DNA from: Marinobacter maritimus
Lineage (GTDB): Bacteria > Pseudomonadota > Gammaproteobacteria > Pseudomonadales > Oleiphilaceae
Length of the DNA stretch: 64,000 nucleotides
Direction of reading: 5' to 3'
NCBI RefSeq assembly: GCF_007671675.1
Contig: NZ_VCGW01000002.1
Coordinates: forward strand, 496,001-560,000
How positions within the stretch are numbered: the stretch's first letter is position 1; each line of letters begins with the position of its first letter. A model generated the notes under the pieces. That model was given only the letters and a program-made list of their open reading frames with translations, was not told the origin of the DNA and did no database searches. Made by a program: the position numbers and the translations under genes. Shown here one piece after another: positions 46,676 through 54,022 of the stretch.

Positions 46676-47692
46676 ATGAAAACCAGGAAGGGATTGCTAG
46701 CAGCTGCCATTGCAATGAGTCTGGGTGTTTCCGGTTTCGCCTTTGCGGATCAGGGGGGAGACGGGGATCCGAATACCAATGCGGATAATACCTCAACTGC
46801 CAACAACGATCAGTCGGGCAATACCGATTCAGGGAACGACAACTCCACGTACACCGATAGCTCCGATAACTCGGATGGCTCTGATAACTCGGACAACTCA
46901 GACAACAGCACGGATGTCGCTGATTCGTTCAAGATTGCCGACAGCGGCAATACGGATGCTTCAAACAACTCGGATAATTCCGACGCTTCCGACAACTCCG
47001 ACAACTCGGATAATTCCGACAGCTCGGACAACAGCACGGACGTTGCCGATTCGTTCAAGATTGCTGACAGTGGGAACGATATGTCTGACAACTCGGATAA
47101 CTCCGACAACTCTGACAATTCCGATAACAGCGACAACTCCGACAACTCGGACAATTCAGACAACAGCACAAATGTGAACGATGCGTTCAAAATTGCCGAC
47201 AGTGGCAATCCGGACAACTCGGACAACTCTGATAACTCCGACAACTCTGATAACTCGGATAATTCAGACAACTCGGATAATTCGGACAACTCCGATAACT
47301 CTGACAACAGCACCGCTGTAACCGATTCGTTCAAGATCGCTGACAGTGGTAACAGCGACAGTTCAGATAACTCCACCAACGCCACGGACTCCTACAACAG
47401 CGACAGCAGTGACGCCTCTGACAACAGTGTTACAGAGCTGAATGTCTCGCTGGAGGTGTTCATGAACGATGCTGATCTTGATGGCACTGTCAGTGGAAGC
47501 ACTGTGACCTATGGCGATGCCAACGGTGACTATTCCTACACCAATGTCAGTGCTTCCAACGAGATCTCCGGAGGTTCTGCCAACTTCACGGGTGTTGGCG
47601 CCTTTGCCCAAAACGCCGGCGTGGGTAGTGTTACCCAGGCCAACGTGAGTGTTATGTCCAACCTGTCCGCAGGTGGTGGCGGCACCCAGTGA
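46676..47692 (+). CDS. Secreted Ser-Asp-Asn repeat protein, candidate matrix/fibre protein
   Basis: A 338-residue exported protein I cannot place in a named family. The signal peptide ends SGFAFA. Residues about 62-246 are tracts of the tripeptide Ser-Asp-Asn broken by four copies of D(S/A)FKIADSGN at 83-92, 125-134, 169-178 and 217-226, spaced 42-48 residues. The C-terminal 90 residues are non-repetitive and Ser/Asn/Val-rich, ending with AFAQNAGVGSVTQANVSVMSN, which shares QN-x5-V-x-Q with the two small downstream proteins. The protein is very acidic, suggesting calcium binding or an extended chain. A role as a surface fibre, amyloid-like or adhesive, is inferred from the neighbours. Confidence 0.8.
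   Translation: MKTRKGLLAAAIAMSLGVSGFAFADQGGDGDPNTNADNTSTANNDQSGNTDSGNDNSTYTDSSDNSDGSDNSDNSDNSTDVADSFKIADSGNTDASNNSDNSDASDNSDNSDNSDSSDNSTDVADSFKIADSGNDMSDNSDNSDNSDNSDNSDNSDNSDNSDNSTNVNDAFKIADSGNPDNSDNSDNSDNSDNSDNSDNSDNSDNSDNSDNSTAVTDSFKIADSGNSDSSDNSTNATDSYNSDSSDASDNSVTELNVSLEVFMNDADLDGTVSGSTVTYGDANGDYSYTNVSASNEISGGSANFTGVGAFAQNAGVGSVTQANVSVMSNLSAGGGGTQ
46859..47420 (+). repeat. In-frame 9-base tandem repeats coding (Ser-Asp-Asn)n
   Basis: Units of nine bases coding Ser-Asp-Asn occur in tracts of up to about twelve. Synonymous codons vary from unit to unit (TCC/TCG/TCT/TCA, GAC/GAT, AAC/AAT), so the DNA is less uniform than the protein. Unit number probably varies between strains by slippage or recombination. 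Confidence 0.85.
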
Positions 47693-47699
47693 GCAAGGC

Positions 47700-47723
47700 G
47701 GGCCGCACCTCAGGGTGTGGCCC
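47700..47723 (+). other. Hairpin between the SDN gene and the first small secreted protein
   Basis: GGGCCGCAC pairs with GTGTGGCCC (one G-T) over six bases, right after the repeat-protein stop. It could shield the upstream mRNA or reduce read-through, giving excess of the main protein over the accessory genes. Confidence 0.5.
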
Positions 47724-47745
47724 GGTTCCTGCCGGGAGGCGTGTC

Positions 47746-48096
47746 ATGACTAACGTCATCAGAAGGATCCTGAGGGTCGCCTGTTTATTCGCTGTCATGG
47801 GGCCAGCTGCAACAACGGCCGCCGAAGAATGGATGAATCAGCCCCCGATGACTGCGGATCAGCTGGAGCAATCCAGCGGTCGCCAGGGGGTTCCTGTCCA
47901 GGTGCAGCTCAATGACAATCAACAGAGCGCGGTGGTTACAGGAAATACGTTGTCGGGTCCTTCAATGACCGGCAACAACATGATCTCGGACCAGGCATTC
48001 GGGAATATGAGTGGTATTGCGACGGTCATCCAGAACACCGGTAACCAGGTGGTGATTCAGGATAGCACTCAGGTCAACATTCTTATCAATCGCTGA
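47746..48096 (+). CDS. Small secreted protein with QN-x5-V-x-Q motif (first)
   Basis: ATG 47746 follows GGGAGGC and gives 116 residues. The signal peptide ends near ATTAA. Just after it is MTADQLEQSSGRQG, which resembles the leader-like L-x2-x2-L...G-x-x-G motifs found in proteins linked to periplasmic C39 peptidases. The C-terminal part (TVIQNTGNQVVIQDSTQVNI) aligns with the second small protein and the end of the repeat protein. It may be a nucleator or minor subunit. No named family is recognised. Confidence 0.75.
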   Translation: MTNVIRRILRVACLFAVMGPAATTAAEEWMNQPPMTADQLEQSSGRQGVPVQVQLNDNQQSAVVTGNTLSGPSMTGNNMISDQAFGNMSGIATVIQNTGNQVVIQDSTQVNILINR

Positions 48097-48109
48097 CAGG
48101 AGGTGGGCC

Positions 48110-48802
48110 ATGGTGAAGCGAAGGCTTGTTATATCAATAGCGGGCGTTGCGATGCTCTGGTCCACTGCGTTTGCGGGTACCGTCATGTTGCCGGGGCTGA
48201 GTGGCGGGCTTCAGGTGGAGGTTCGCAGTTTCAAGGAACAGCGTTTCAGCTCGGTTATGCAGCAGCAATACGACTTCAGCTGTGGTTCTGCCGCGATCGC
48301 ATCGCTACTGACCTACCATTACGATCACGAGGTCACGGAGCAGGAAGTTTTCTCCGGAATGTTCTCTTTGGCAGATCCGGAAAAGGTTCGCAGGGAAGGC
48401 TTCTCCATGCTGGATATGAAACGGTTTCTGGAATCTGAAGGGTATCAGGCTGATGGTTTCCGCATGCCGCTGACGGGATTGCGGGACAAGGTTCGCCTGC
48501 CGGTCATTGTGCTTTTGAATCTGAACGGTTTCCGACACTTTGTTGTCATCAAGGGGGTCAGTGAGAATGAGGTGTTTGTTGGCGACCCCGCTCGCGGACT
48601 GAAAGCCTATTCCAGAGTGGAGTTTGAAGACTACTGGAATGGCGCAGCCTTTGTTATTCGCAGCGATATACCGCAGGGGCGTAGCAAGTTCCTTACCGAT
48701 GGAAACTGGCCGCAGATTGTCCGGGCACCGCTTTTCAAAGGACAGGAAGGACCATCACTCGGTCATACGCTGCCATATTGGCCATCAACAAGGGAGTGGT
48801 AA
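48110..48802 (+). CDS. Periplasmic C39-type cysteine peptidase (FapD-like)
   Basis: A 230-residue peptidase-like protein with signal peptide (VISIAGVAMLWSTAFAG). The C39 active site is complete: QQQYDFSCGSAAIASLLTY with oxyanion Gln52 or 53 and Cys58, FRHFVVIKGV with His143, and EVFVGDPARG with Asp159. Classical C39 domains are fused to ABC exporters and cut after Gly-Gly; stand-alone exported forms occur in Fap amyloid operons (FapD) and related surface-fibre loci. ATG 48110 follows GGAGGT. It sits between the two small secreted proteins, one of which carries a Gly-Gly motif. Confidence 0.85.
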   Translation: MVKRRLVISIAGVAMLWSTAFAGTVMLPGLSGGLQVEVRSFKEQRFSSVMQQQYDFSCGSAAIASLLTYHYDHEVTEQEVFSGMFSLADPEKVRREGFSMLDMKRFLESEGYQADGFRMPLTGLRDKVRLPVIVLLNLNGFRHFVVIKGVSENEVFVGDPARGLKAYSRVEFEDYWNGAAFVIRSDIPQGRSKFLTDGNWPQIVRAPLFKGQEGPSLGHTLPYWPSTREW

Positions 48803-48806
48803 CGCC

Positions 48807-49298
48807 ATGGTTAGCCTTCCGCGATGTGCAATTACAGGACTGGTCGTTGCTCTAGGAATTGCGGGAATGCCCGCATTGGCCGATGGAATATTTTCAGCTC
48901 CGGCTCTGAGCGACGATGAGCTTGCCACACACAGGGGCGGTTTCAGTCTGGACAATCTGGAGATTTCGATCGGGCTTGAGCAAGTGGTTTCGGTGAACGG
49001 CGAAACCCTGGCGATCAATCGCCTGACCATCCCGAACCTGAATCAGTTGGTCAGCGGTAAGGCTATGCCTCATAAGGTGGAGACTGTGCTTGGTATCATC
49101 AACTCCGGGCAGAACGGGCAGGCACTTGTCTCAGCCACCGCAAACGATGGCGGGTGGATGACGCTGATCCAGAATGACCTGAATAGCTCCGTTATCCAGA
49201 ATGCGCGACAACTGAATATTGAACTGAACAATCTGGGGGCAGGCTATCGTATGCCCGATAACCTGCGGGCACCCATCCTACAGTTTCTTGGGCATTGA
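48807..49298 (+). CDS. Small secreted protein with double-glycine motif and QN-x5-V-x-Q motif (second)
   Basis: ATG 48807 gives 163 residues, starting 4 bases after the peptidase stop. The signal peptide ends AGMPALA. The mature start holds ALSDDELATHRGGF, which fits the double-glycine leader pattern LS-x2-EL-x3-GG cut by C39 peptidases. The C-terminal segment MTLIQNDLNSSVIQNARQLN matches the first small protein and the end of the repeat protein. A long frame upstream of 48807 overlaps the peptidase and is not credible. Role proposed: minor subunit or assembly factor processed by the neighbour. Confidence 0.78.
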   Translation: MVSLPRCAITGLVVALGIAGMPALADGIFSAPALSDDELATHRGGFSLDNLEISIGLEQVVSVNGETLAINRLTIPNLNQLVSGKAMPHKVETVLGIINSGQNGQALVSATANDGGWMTLIQNDLNSSVIQNARQLNIELNNLGAGYRMPDNLRAPILQFLGH

Positions 49299-49326
49299 TC
49301 ATCTGAGTGTAAACGCCCGCAAGGTC

Positions 49327-50388
49327 CTAGAGACTGATCGGCAGTTTCAGGGTGATCTCAGTGTTCGGAGCATTCTCTGTTACCCCGACATTGACGGTAA
49401 GGCTCAGCGTTGTGCTGCGTGTTAGCCGCTGAGAGAGCCCGAATGCCAATGAACCGATCTGGATGCTGTCAAAGTTAGCGCTGAACAGGTCTATGTCGCG
49501 TTCGAAAGTGGTCTTTCGGATAACCGAGTGATCATAGCCGAGGCTGAAAGACGTCCGTTCATTAAAGGCGAAACCCATACCAAAACCGAACCTGATTACA
49601 TCGCCCGGATCAACCGTATTACCGTTCTCAAAGCCCTTTTCGTCCTTCAAAGTAAAAACATAGCTGAGGTTGCCATAGAGAACTGCAGGGTCCGACGGGT
49701 AGATGAATGACACACCCGGCTCGAAGGACCAGAATCCTGAGCCTGTTGGTCGTTCTTCAAGCTCAATTCCGATAGGGTTGCCCTGGCTATCGTTAATAAC
49801 CTGTTGATCGACGTCGTATGGGCTGTCCCCAGTCGGCGCTTTTACCCGTAAGGAGCCAATGACATAAGGCCAGCCCTCCAGGCCGTCATTGAGTTGGTAG
49901 CGTACGGACAGCTCCACGTCGCCCAGGCCTTCTCCTGAAGACTCTCGCAGTGTATCTACCGGGGTTCCTTCAAATGCCTGTCGTTCCCGAAGGTCCTCCT
50001 GGATGCTCAGGTAAGGCACCCGCAAAGCGGCTTCAAATCTACTGGTAAAACCGTATTTAAGAGACAGGGCCCCGACAAAAATATCCCTCTGGACTTCTGA
50101 AATATTTATCAACCCTATCAGCAGCGCAGGAATCACGGTGTAGCCCTCCACCGCGACCTGCGTTGCGTTACTGTGGGCGTGAGAAAATGAGGGTTCAATG
50201 GTGAATCGGCCGGGTTGGGTGACAATGCCCCGGTCGGAGGTAATGGAGGCAATATCCGAGGCTTGCTCTTTATATTCCTCTGCTTGGGCGGATGCGAGGC
50301 CCTCCTCATTGTTTTCAGGTTTTGCGATGCTCGTTACGGGAGCCAGGCTAACGCATAGGGTGAGTAGGAGTCGAGCTTGGATGTTCAT
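49327..50388 (-). CDS. Outer-membrane beta-barrel protein, FapF-like / MetA-pathway transporter family
   Basis: A 353-residue exported protein with signal peptide (LLTLCVSLAPVTSIA) and a short Glu/Ala-rich helix (EEGLASAQAEEYKEQASDIA). Amphipathic strands follow with aromatic residues, ending in LKLPISL, a typical barrel C-terminus. GRFTIEPSFSHAHS and LGDVELSVRYQL match the MetA-pathway transporter family, to which the Fap amyloid exporter FapF is related. It is likely the export pore for the locus. It overlaps the regulator gene by ATGA (50385-50388). Confidence 0.8.
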   Translation of the reverse strand: MNIQARLLLTLCVSLAPVTSIAKPENNEEGLASAQAEEYKEQASDIASITSDRGIVTQPGRFTIEPSFSHAHSNATQVAVEGYTVIPALLIGLINISEVQRDIFVGALSLKYGFTSRFEAALRVPYLSIQEDLRERQAFEGTPVDTLRESSGEGLGDVELSVRYQLNDGLEGWPYVIGSLRVKAPTGDSPYDVDQQVINDSQGNPIGIELEERPTGSGFWSFEPGVSFIYPSDPAVLYGNLSYVFTLKDEKGFENGNTVDPGDVIRFGFGMGFAFNERTSFSLGYDHSVIRKTTFERDIDLFSANFDSIQIGSLAFGLSQRLTRSTTLSLTVNVGVTENAPNTEITLKLPISL

Positions 50389-51776
50389 GTTAATTCCCCC
50401 TTTCGGTGAGGCCGTTGTCGCGTAGGTCGGTTATGCGGACGTGGGTCGTACTTCTCCATAAGTCGGTACAGTGACACCCTCGATATGTTGAGGAGTCTGG
50501 CAGCCTCAGACATGTTGTGGTTTGCCAGCCTGAGGCTGCACCGCAGCGCCTGCCTCTCGGCCCGGGCCCGAAACTCTTTGAGGCTGAGATTAGCGGCTGC
50601 ATCAGAACCTGGGACGGGCAGGGAGAGCCCGAGATCTGACGCTTCGATAACAGGCCGGTCGCTTAGCAACCACCCCTGTCGCAGGCGGTTCTGTAATTCC
50701 TGGAGGTTGCCGGGCCAAGAGTGGTTTAGCAGGCTCTGATTAGCCCCTCTGCTAAGCTGTTTTGGCTCTGCTCCCTGACACGTTGCTTCCAGCAGTGAGC
50801 GGGCAAGGATCGGTATATCCTCCCGCCGGTCTTTTAAAGTAGGGAGCTTTACTTCAAGACTGCCAAGCCGGAAGTAAACATCACTTCGAAATCGCCCGAG
50901 GTCAATAAGGTCCGCCAAGGGCTCGCTCGTGGTTGTAATAACTCTGCAGTCAACCGGTATCTGGGCGCTACCGCCCACTCGCTCAACCAGACTTTCTTGA
51001 AGAAACCGCAGGAGTGCAGACTGTTGTTCGAGCTGAAGTTCATTGATGCCGGAGAATACTACCGAGCCGCCATTCGCCTGTTCAAGCCGTCCCTGGCGCG
51101 AACTCAGAGCGCTGGTGAAGGCTCCTCTTTCATGCCCGAACAGCTCGCTCTGGGTGAGTGTGATGGGCAAGGCTGCGCAGTTAATGATAACCAGGGGGCC
51201 TGCTCCGCGGGCCGAGTGCGAATGAAGGAAGCGGGCAGCCGCCTCCTTCCCGGTGCTGCTCTCACCGGAAATTAACACCGGTTCCAGGGTTTTCGAAAAA
51301 CGACGGAGCAAATTGCGAACATGTTGGATGGGCTGAGAGTCCCCCAATAAAGCGAGATTCTGGTAATCATCGTTAACAAGGCTGCCGGCAGGCTCCAGAA
51401 TCGTCGCCATACCCCACAAGTGCCCGAGCACTGTACTGAGGCGCTTATAGTCCACAGGCAATGTATGAAAATCGGAACAGTAGCGCACGATGAGTCTTGC
51501 AGCGCGCGTTCCGCTGAGAGGTTGCTGGGGCGCGATAGCGACCCAGTAGCTCAGATCAAGCATTTCGAGCCAGCTGTCCGGCCAGGGCGTGCTGTCTTGT
51601 GAGAGGTTTGGGAGTTCCAGTACGCCAACTCGGGCCTCATCCGGAACGTGAGTAAAAAGGGGTACCGGCTCATCAAGATTGAAATCGATCAGATTCCAGT
51701 TTGCTTCCAGTTCCTTTCGTATGCTGTTGTTGCTATTTGCCGCTGACAACCAAACAAGCGGTCGCTTTTCCATCAT
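50385..51776 (-). CDS. VpsR-like atypical sigma-54-type regulator
   Basis: A 463-residue regulator. Residues 1-125 form a degenerate receiver-like domain; RLIVRYCSDFHTLPVDYKRLSTVLGHLWGM (100-123) resembles the N-domain of Vibrio VpsR, and no phospho-acceptor cluster is evident. The AAA+ domain has Walker A GESSTGKE (171-178) and an altered GAFTSA loop for GAFTGA (218-223). Walker B is degenerate: SVVFSGINELQ, with Ser-Gly in place of the Asp-Glu pair. The C-terminal helix-turn-helix is MSEAARLLNISRVSLYRLM. VpsR controls Vibrio biofilm matrix genes with cyclic di-GMP. ATG 51776 has GGAGG six bases upstream. Confidence 0.85.
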   Translation of the reverse strand: MMEKRPLVWLSAANSNNSIRKELEANWNLIDFNLDEPVPLFTHVPDEARVGVLELPNLSQDSTPWPDSWLEMLDLSYWVAIAPQQPLSGTRAARLIVRYCSDFHTLPVDYKRLSTVLGHLWGMATILEPAGSLVNDDYQNLALLGDSQPIQHVRNLLRRFSKTLEPVLISGESSTGKEAAARFLHSHSARGAGPLVIINCAALPITLTQSELFGHERGAFTSALSSRQGRLEQANGGSVVFSGINELQLEQQSALLRFLQESLVERVGGSAQIPVDCRVITTTSEPLADLIDLGRFRSDVYFRLGSLEVKLPTLKDRREDIPILARSLLEATCQGAEPKQLSRGANQSLLNHSWPGNLQELQNRLRQGWLLSDRPVIEASDLGLSLPVPGSDAAANLSLKEFRARAERQALRCSLRLANHNMSEAARLLNISRVSLYRLMEKYDPRPHNRPTRQRPHRKGELT

Positions 51777-52134
51777 GGCAAACCTCCACAGGAGTTGTGC
51801 CTCGGAAATGGGACTGCCAGCCGCTCAGGATTACGTTGCTTAACCGGTACTGCGAAGAGCCCGGCCACTGCCCTGTTTGGCCCACCATGGCTGCTCTATA
51901 CAGCCAAGAGTATCATTTTGGTTTGCTATTCTGTGTGCAGGATCTGTACCAGACGGCATATAGATACGGTTATACAGTTACCTGCGAATTGCATGTATTT
52001 TTCGCGACACAAAACTGTATAGAAGGCTGACGTTTTCAGGGTGCCTGTTGTATTGACCTGAGAGCGCGCACTTGCACTACTTTGTCTTGGCTTTGCTATA
52101 TTCTGTTACCTGATTAAAGAACAGGAGACTGCCC
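51777..52134. other. Divergent promoter region between the VpsR-like regulator and the SLC13 permease
   Basis: This 358-base gap has no credible gene. It contains a perfect 9-base inverted repeat, TATACAGTT (51971-51979) with AACTGTATA (52013-52021), 33 bases apart. A TTGCAC element near 52072 and a TATATT near 52098 may be the permease promoter, though spacing is longer than ideal. Confidence 0.55.
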
Positions 52135-53988
52135 TTGAGTATCGAGCAAGGCATTGTATTTGCGGTGCTCGGAATCACCCTTGCCATGTTTGTATGGAAC
52201 CGCGTGCGGTTTGATGTGGTAGCCATGCTCGCCTTGCTGGCGGTCGCCATTACCGGGCTGGTGCCAACGGAAGAACTGTTTGCCGGCTTTGGTCATCCCG
52301 CCGTGATTACCGTGGCTGCTGTTCTGGTAATCAGTCAGGGGCTGGTGAATGGTGGCGTGGTGGACAATATTGCGCGCCTGCTCGGGAAGATTGGTCACCG
52401 GCCTACGCTTCAGGTGCTCACGCTGACCAGCGTGGTGGCTCTTTGCTCCGCCTTTATCAACAACGTGGGTGCGCTGGCGTTGCTGATGCCGGTCGCAATC
52501 TGGATGTCGCGGGAAGCGGGGCGCTCGCCTTCAATGCTGTTGATGCCCTTGGCGTTCGGGTCTTTGCTTGGCGGCACCATGACGCTTATAGGCACGCCAC
52601 CGAATATCATCATTGCCTCCTATCGTGAAGGCGGCACCTTTGGGTTGTTCGATTTTGCGCCGGTCGGCGTAGCCATTACGCTCGCTGGAATAGTTTTCAT
52701 TACGCTGGTCGGTTGGCGTTTAACGCCCCGCCGTGAACAGAATTCGGCCGATGCGAAGCTGTTCAGTGTTGGCGAATATCTGACGGAACTTCGCCTGCCA
52801 AAGGATTCAGTCCATGCAGGCGCCACCTTGCACAACCTACTGGCTATCGCGGGAGACGAAGCAGATATTGTTGTCCTGGCACTGATTCGCGACGAGAAGT
52901 TACAGGCTGTTCCTTCCACCTATCAAATTCTGCGTGAGGGGGATTTGCTGCTGGTTGAAGCCGATACTTCCAGCTTGCAGGTGTTTCTCGATAAAACGAA
53001 GCTTGAGCTGGCCCATCAGGCAGCTGAAGATGAAGAAACAAACGAAAATGAAACAAGCGAAGAAGACAGCATTAACGGCGCCAGTGAGAGCGATGGCAAA
53101 GACAACGACGATGCTTCAGCCCGTATAGCAAAAGGCGAGCTGTTCCTGGTGGAAGCGGTTATTGCTCCAGAGTCTTCTTTGGTAGGACAGACCGCTAACC
53201 GGCTGAAGTTGCGGGAGCGAAACCAGCTCAACATTGTTGCCGTGGCACGGCTGGGTTACCGGCTAAAGCGACGCCTTGGCGATATAAGGTTCAATGCCGG
53301 TGATATATTGCTGGTTCAGGGCTTTGAAGACTCCCTCAGCGGCACCCTGGCAGAGCTTGGCTGTCTGCCGCTGGCTGAGCGAGGGTTGCGACTGGGCTCT
53401 ACCCGAAACACTGCGATGGCAACCGGCATCTTTCTGGCCAGTATTGCGGTTATTGTGACAGGCCTGCTCTCAGCCCCCGTTGCTCTGGTGGCCGGGGCGG
53501 TTGCCATGGTACTCGTGAACCTCATGTCGGCGGCGGAGGCCTACAAGGCAATTGACTGGTCGGTGATCGTTTTGCTGGCGGCCATGATACCGGTTGGCCA
53601 GGCCATGGAAACCACTGGAGGCGCAGCTCTGATAGCCTCTCAGATGTTGGTGCTGGGTGAGAACCTGTCAGTTGCTTCGGTGCTTGTGATGATACTGGTG
53701 GGCACAGCGCTGTTATCCAACGTAGTAAATAACGCAGCCGCGGCCATTGTGGTCGCGCCTATTGCCCTGAGCCTGGCCAGTGAACTGCAGATGCCCTCTG
53801 ATGCAGTATTGATGGCAGTTGCGGTTGGCGCCTCCTGCGCTTTCATGACACCCATTGGTCATCAATCCAACGCCCTTGTTATGGAGCCTGGGGGTTATGA
53901 ATTTGGTGATTATTGGCGCTTGGGCTTACCCCTGACCGCAATCGTTACGGTTGTTGCTGTGCCTGTGATCATGCTGGTCTGGACCTGA
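52135..53988 (+). CDS. SLC13-family anion permease with two TrkA-C (RCK_C) domains
   Basis: A 617-residue permease starting at TTG 52135, seven bases after AGGAG. The membrane halves are at about 5-210 and 425-617 and carry FINNVGALALLMPVAIWMS and LSNVVNNAAAAIVVAPIALS (the repeated Asn-Asn substrate sites). Between them are two TrkA-C regulatory domains separated by a highly acidic linker (EDEETNENETSEEDS). Members carry sulfate, dicarboxylates or other anions. The TTG start is the only one that keeps the first helix. Confidence 0.9.
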   Translation: MSIEQGIVFAVLGITLAMFVWNRVRFDVVAMLALLAVAITGLVPTEELFAGFGHPAVITVAAVLVISQGLVNGGVVDNIARLLGKIGHRPTLQVLTLTSVVALCSAFINNVGALALLMPVAIWMSREAGRSPSMLLMPLAFGSLLGGTMTLIGTPPNIIIASYREGGTFGLFDFAPVGVAITLAGIVFITLVGWRLTPRREQNSADAKLFSVGEYLTELRLPKDSVHAGATLHNLLAIAGDEADIVVLALIRDEKLQAVPSTYQILREGDLLLVEADTSSLQVFLDKTKLELAHQAAEDEETNENETSEEDSINGASESDGKDNDDASARIAKGELFLVEAVIAPESSLVGQTANRLKLRERNQLNIVAVARLGYRLKRRLGDIRFNAGDILLVQGFEDSLSGTLAELGCLPLAERGLRLGSTRNTAMATGIFLASIAVIVTGLLSAPVALVAGAVAMVLVNLMSAAEAYKAIDWSVIVLLAAMIPVGQAMETTGGAALIASQMLVLGENLSVASVLVMILVGTALLSNVVNNAAAAIVVAPIALSLASELQMPSDAVLMAVAVGASCAFMTPIGHQSNALVMEPGGYEFGDYWRLGLPLTAIVTVVAVPVIMLVWT

Positions 53989-54022
53989 TAAAATATGAAT
54001 GAACCAAACGTGAGGAATCGTG

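Noticed and set aside
46810..47385. Antisense open frame of Leu-Ser-Glu repeats
   Set aside because: Simply the complement of the SDN repeats; it stays open because the repeat unit is a multiple of three.
46859..47420. Repeat tract considered as a CRISPR array
   Set aside because: Units are nine bases, in frame with a secreted protein, with no spacers.
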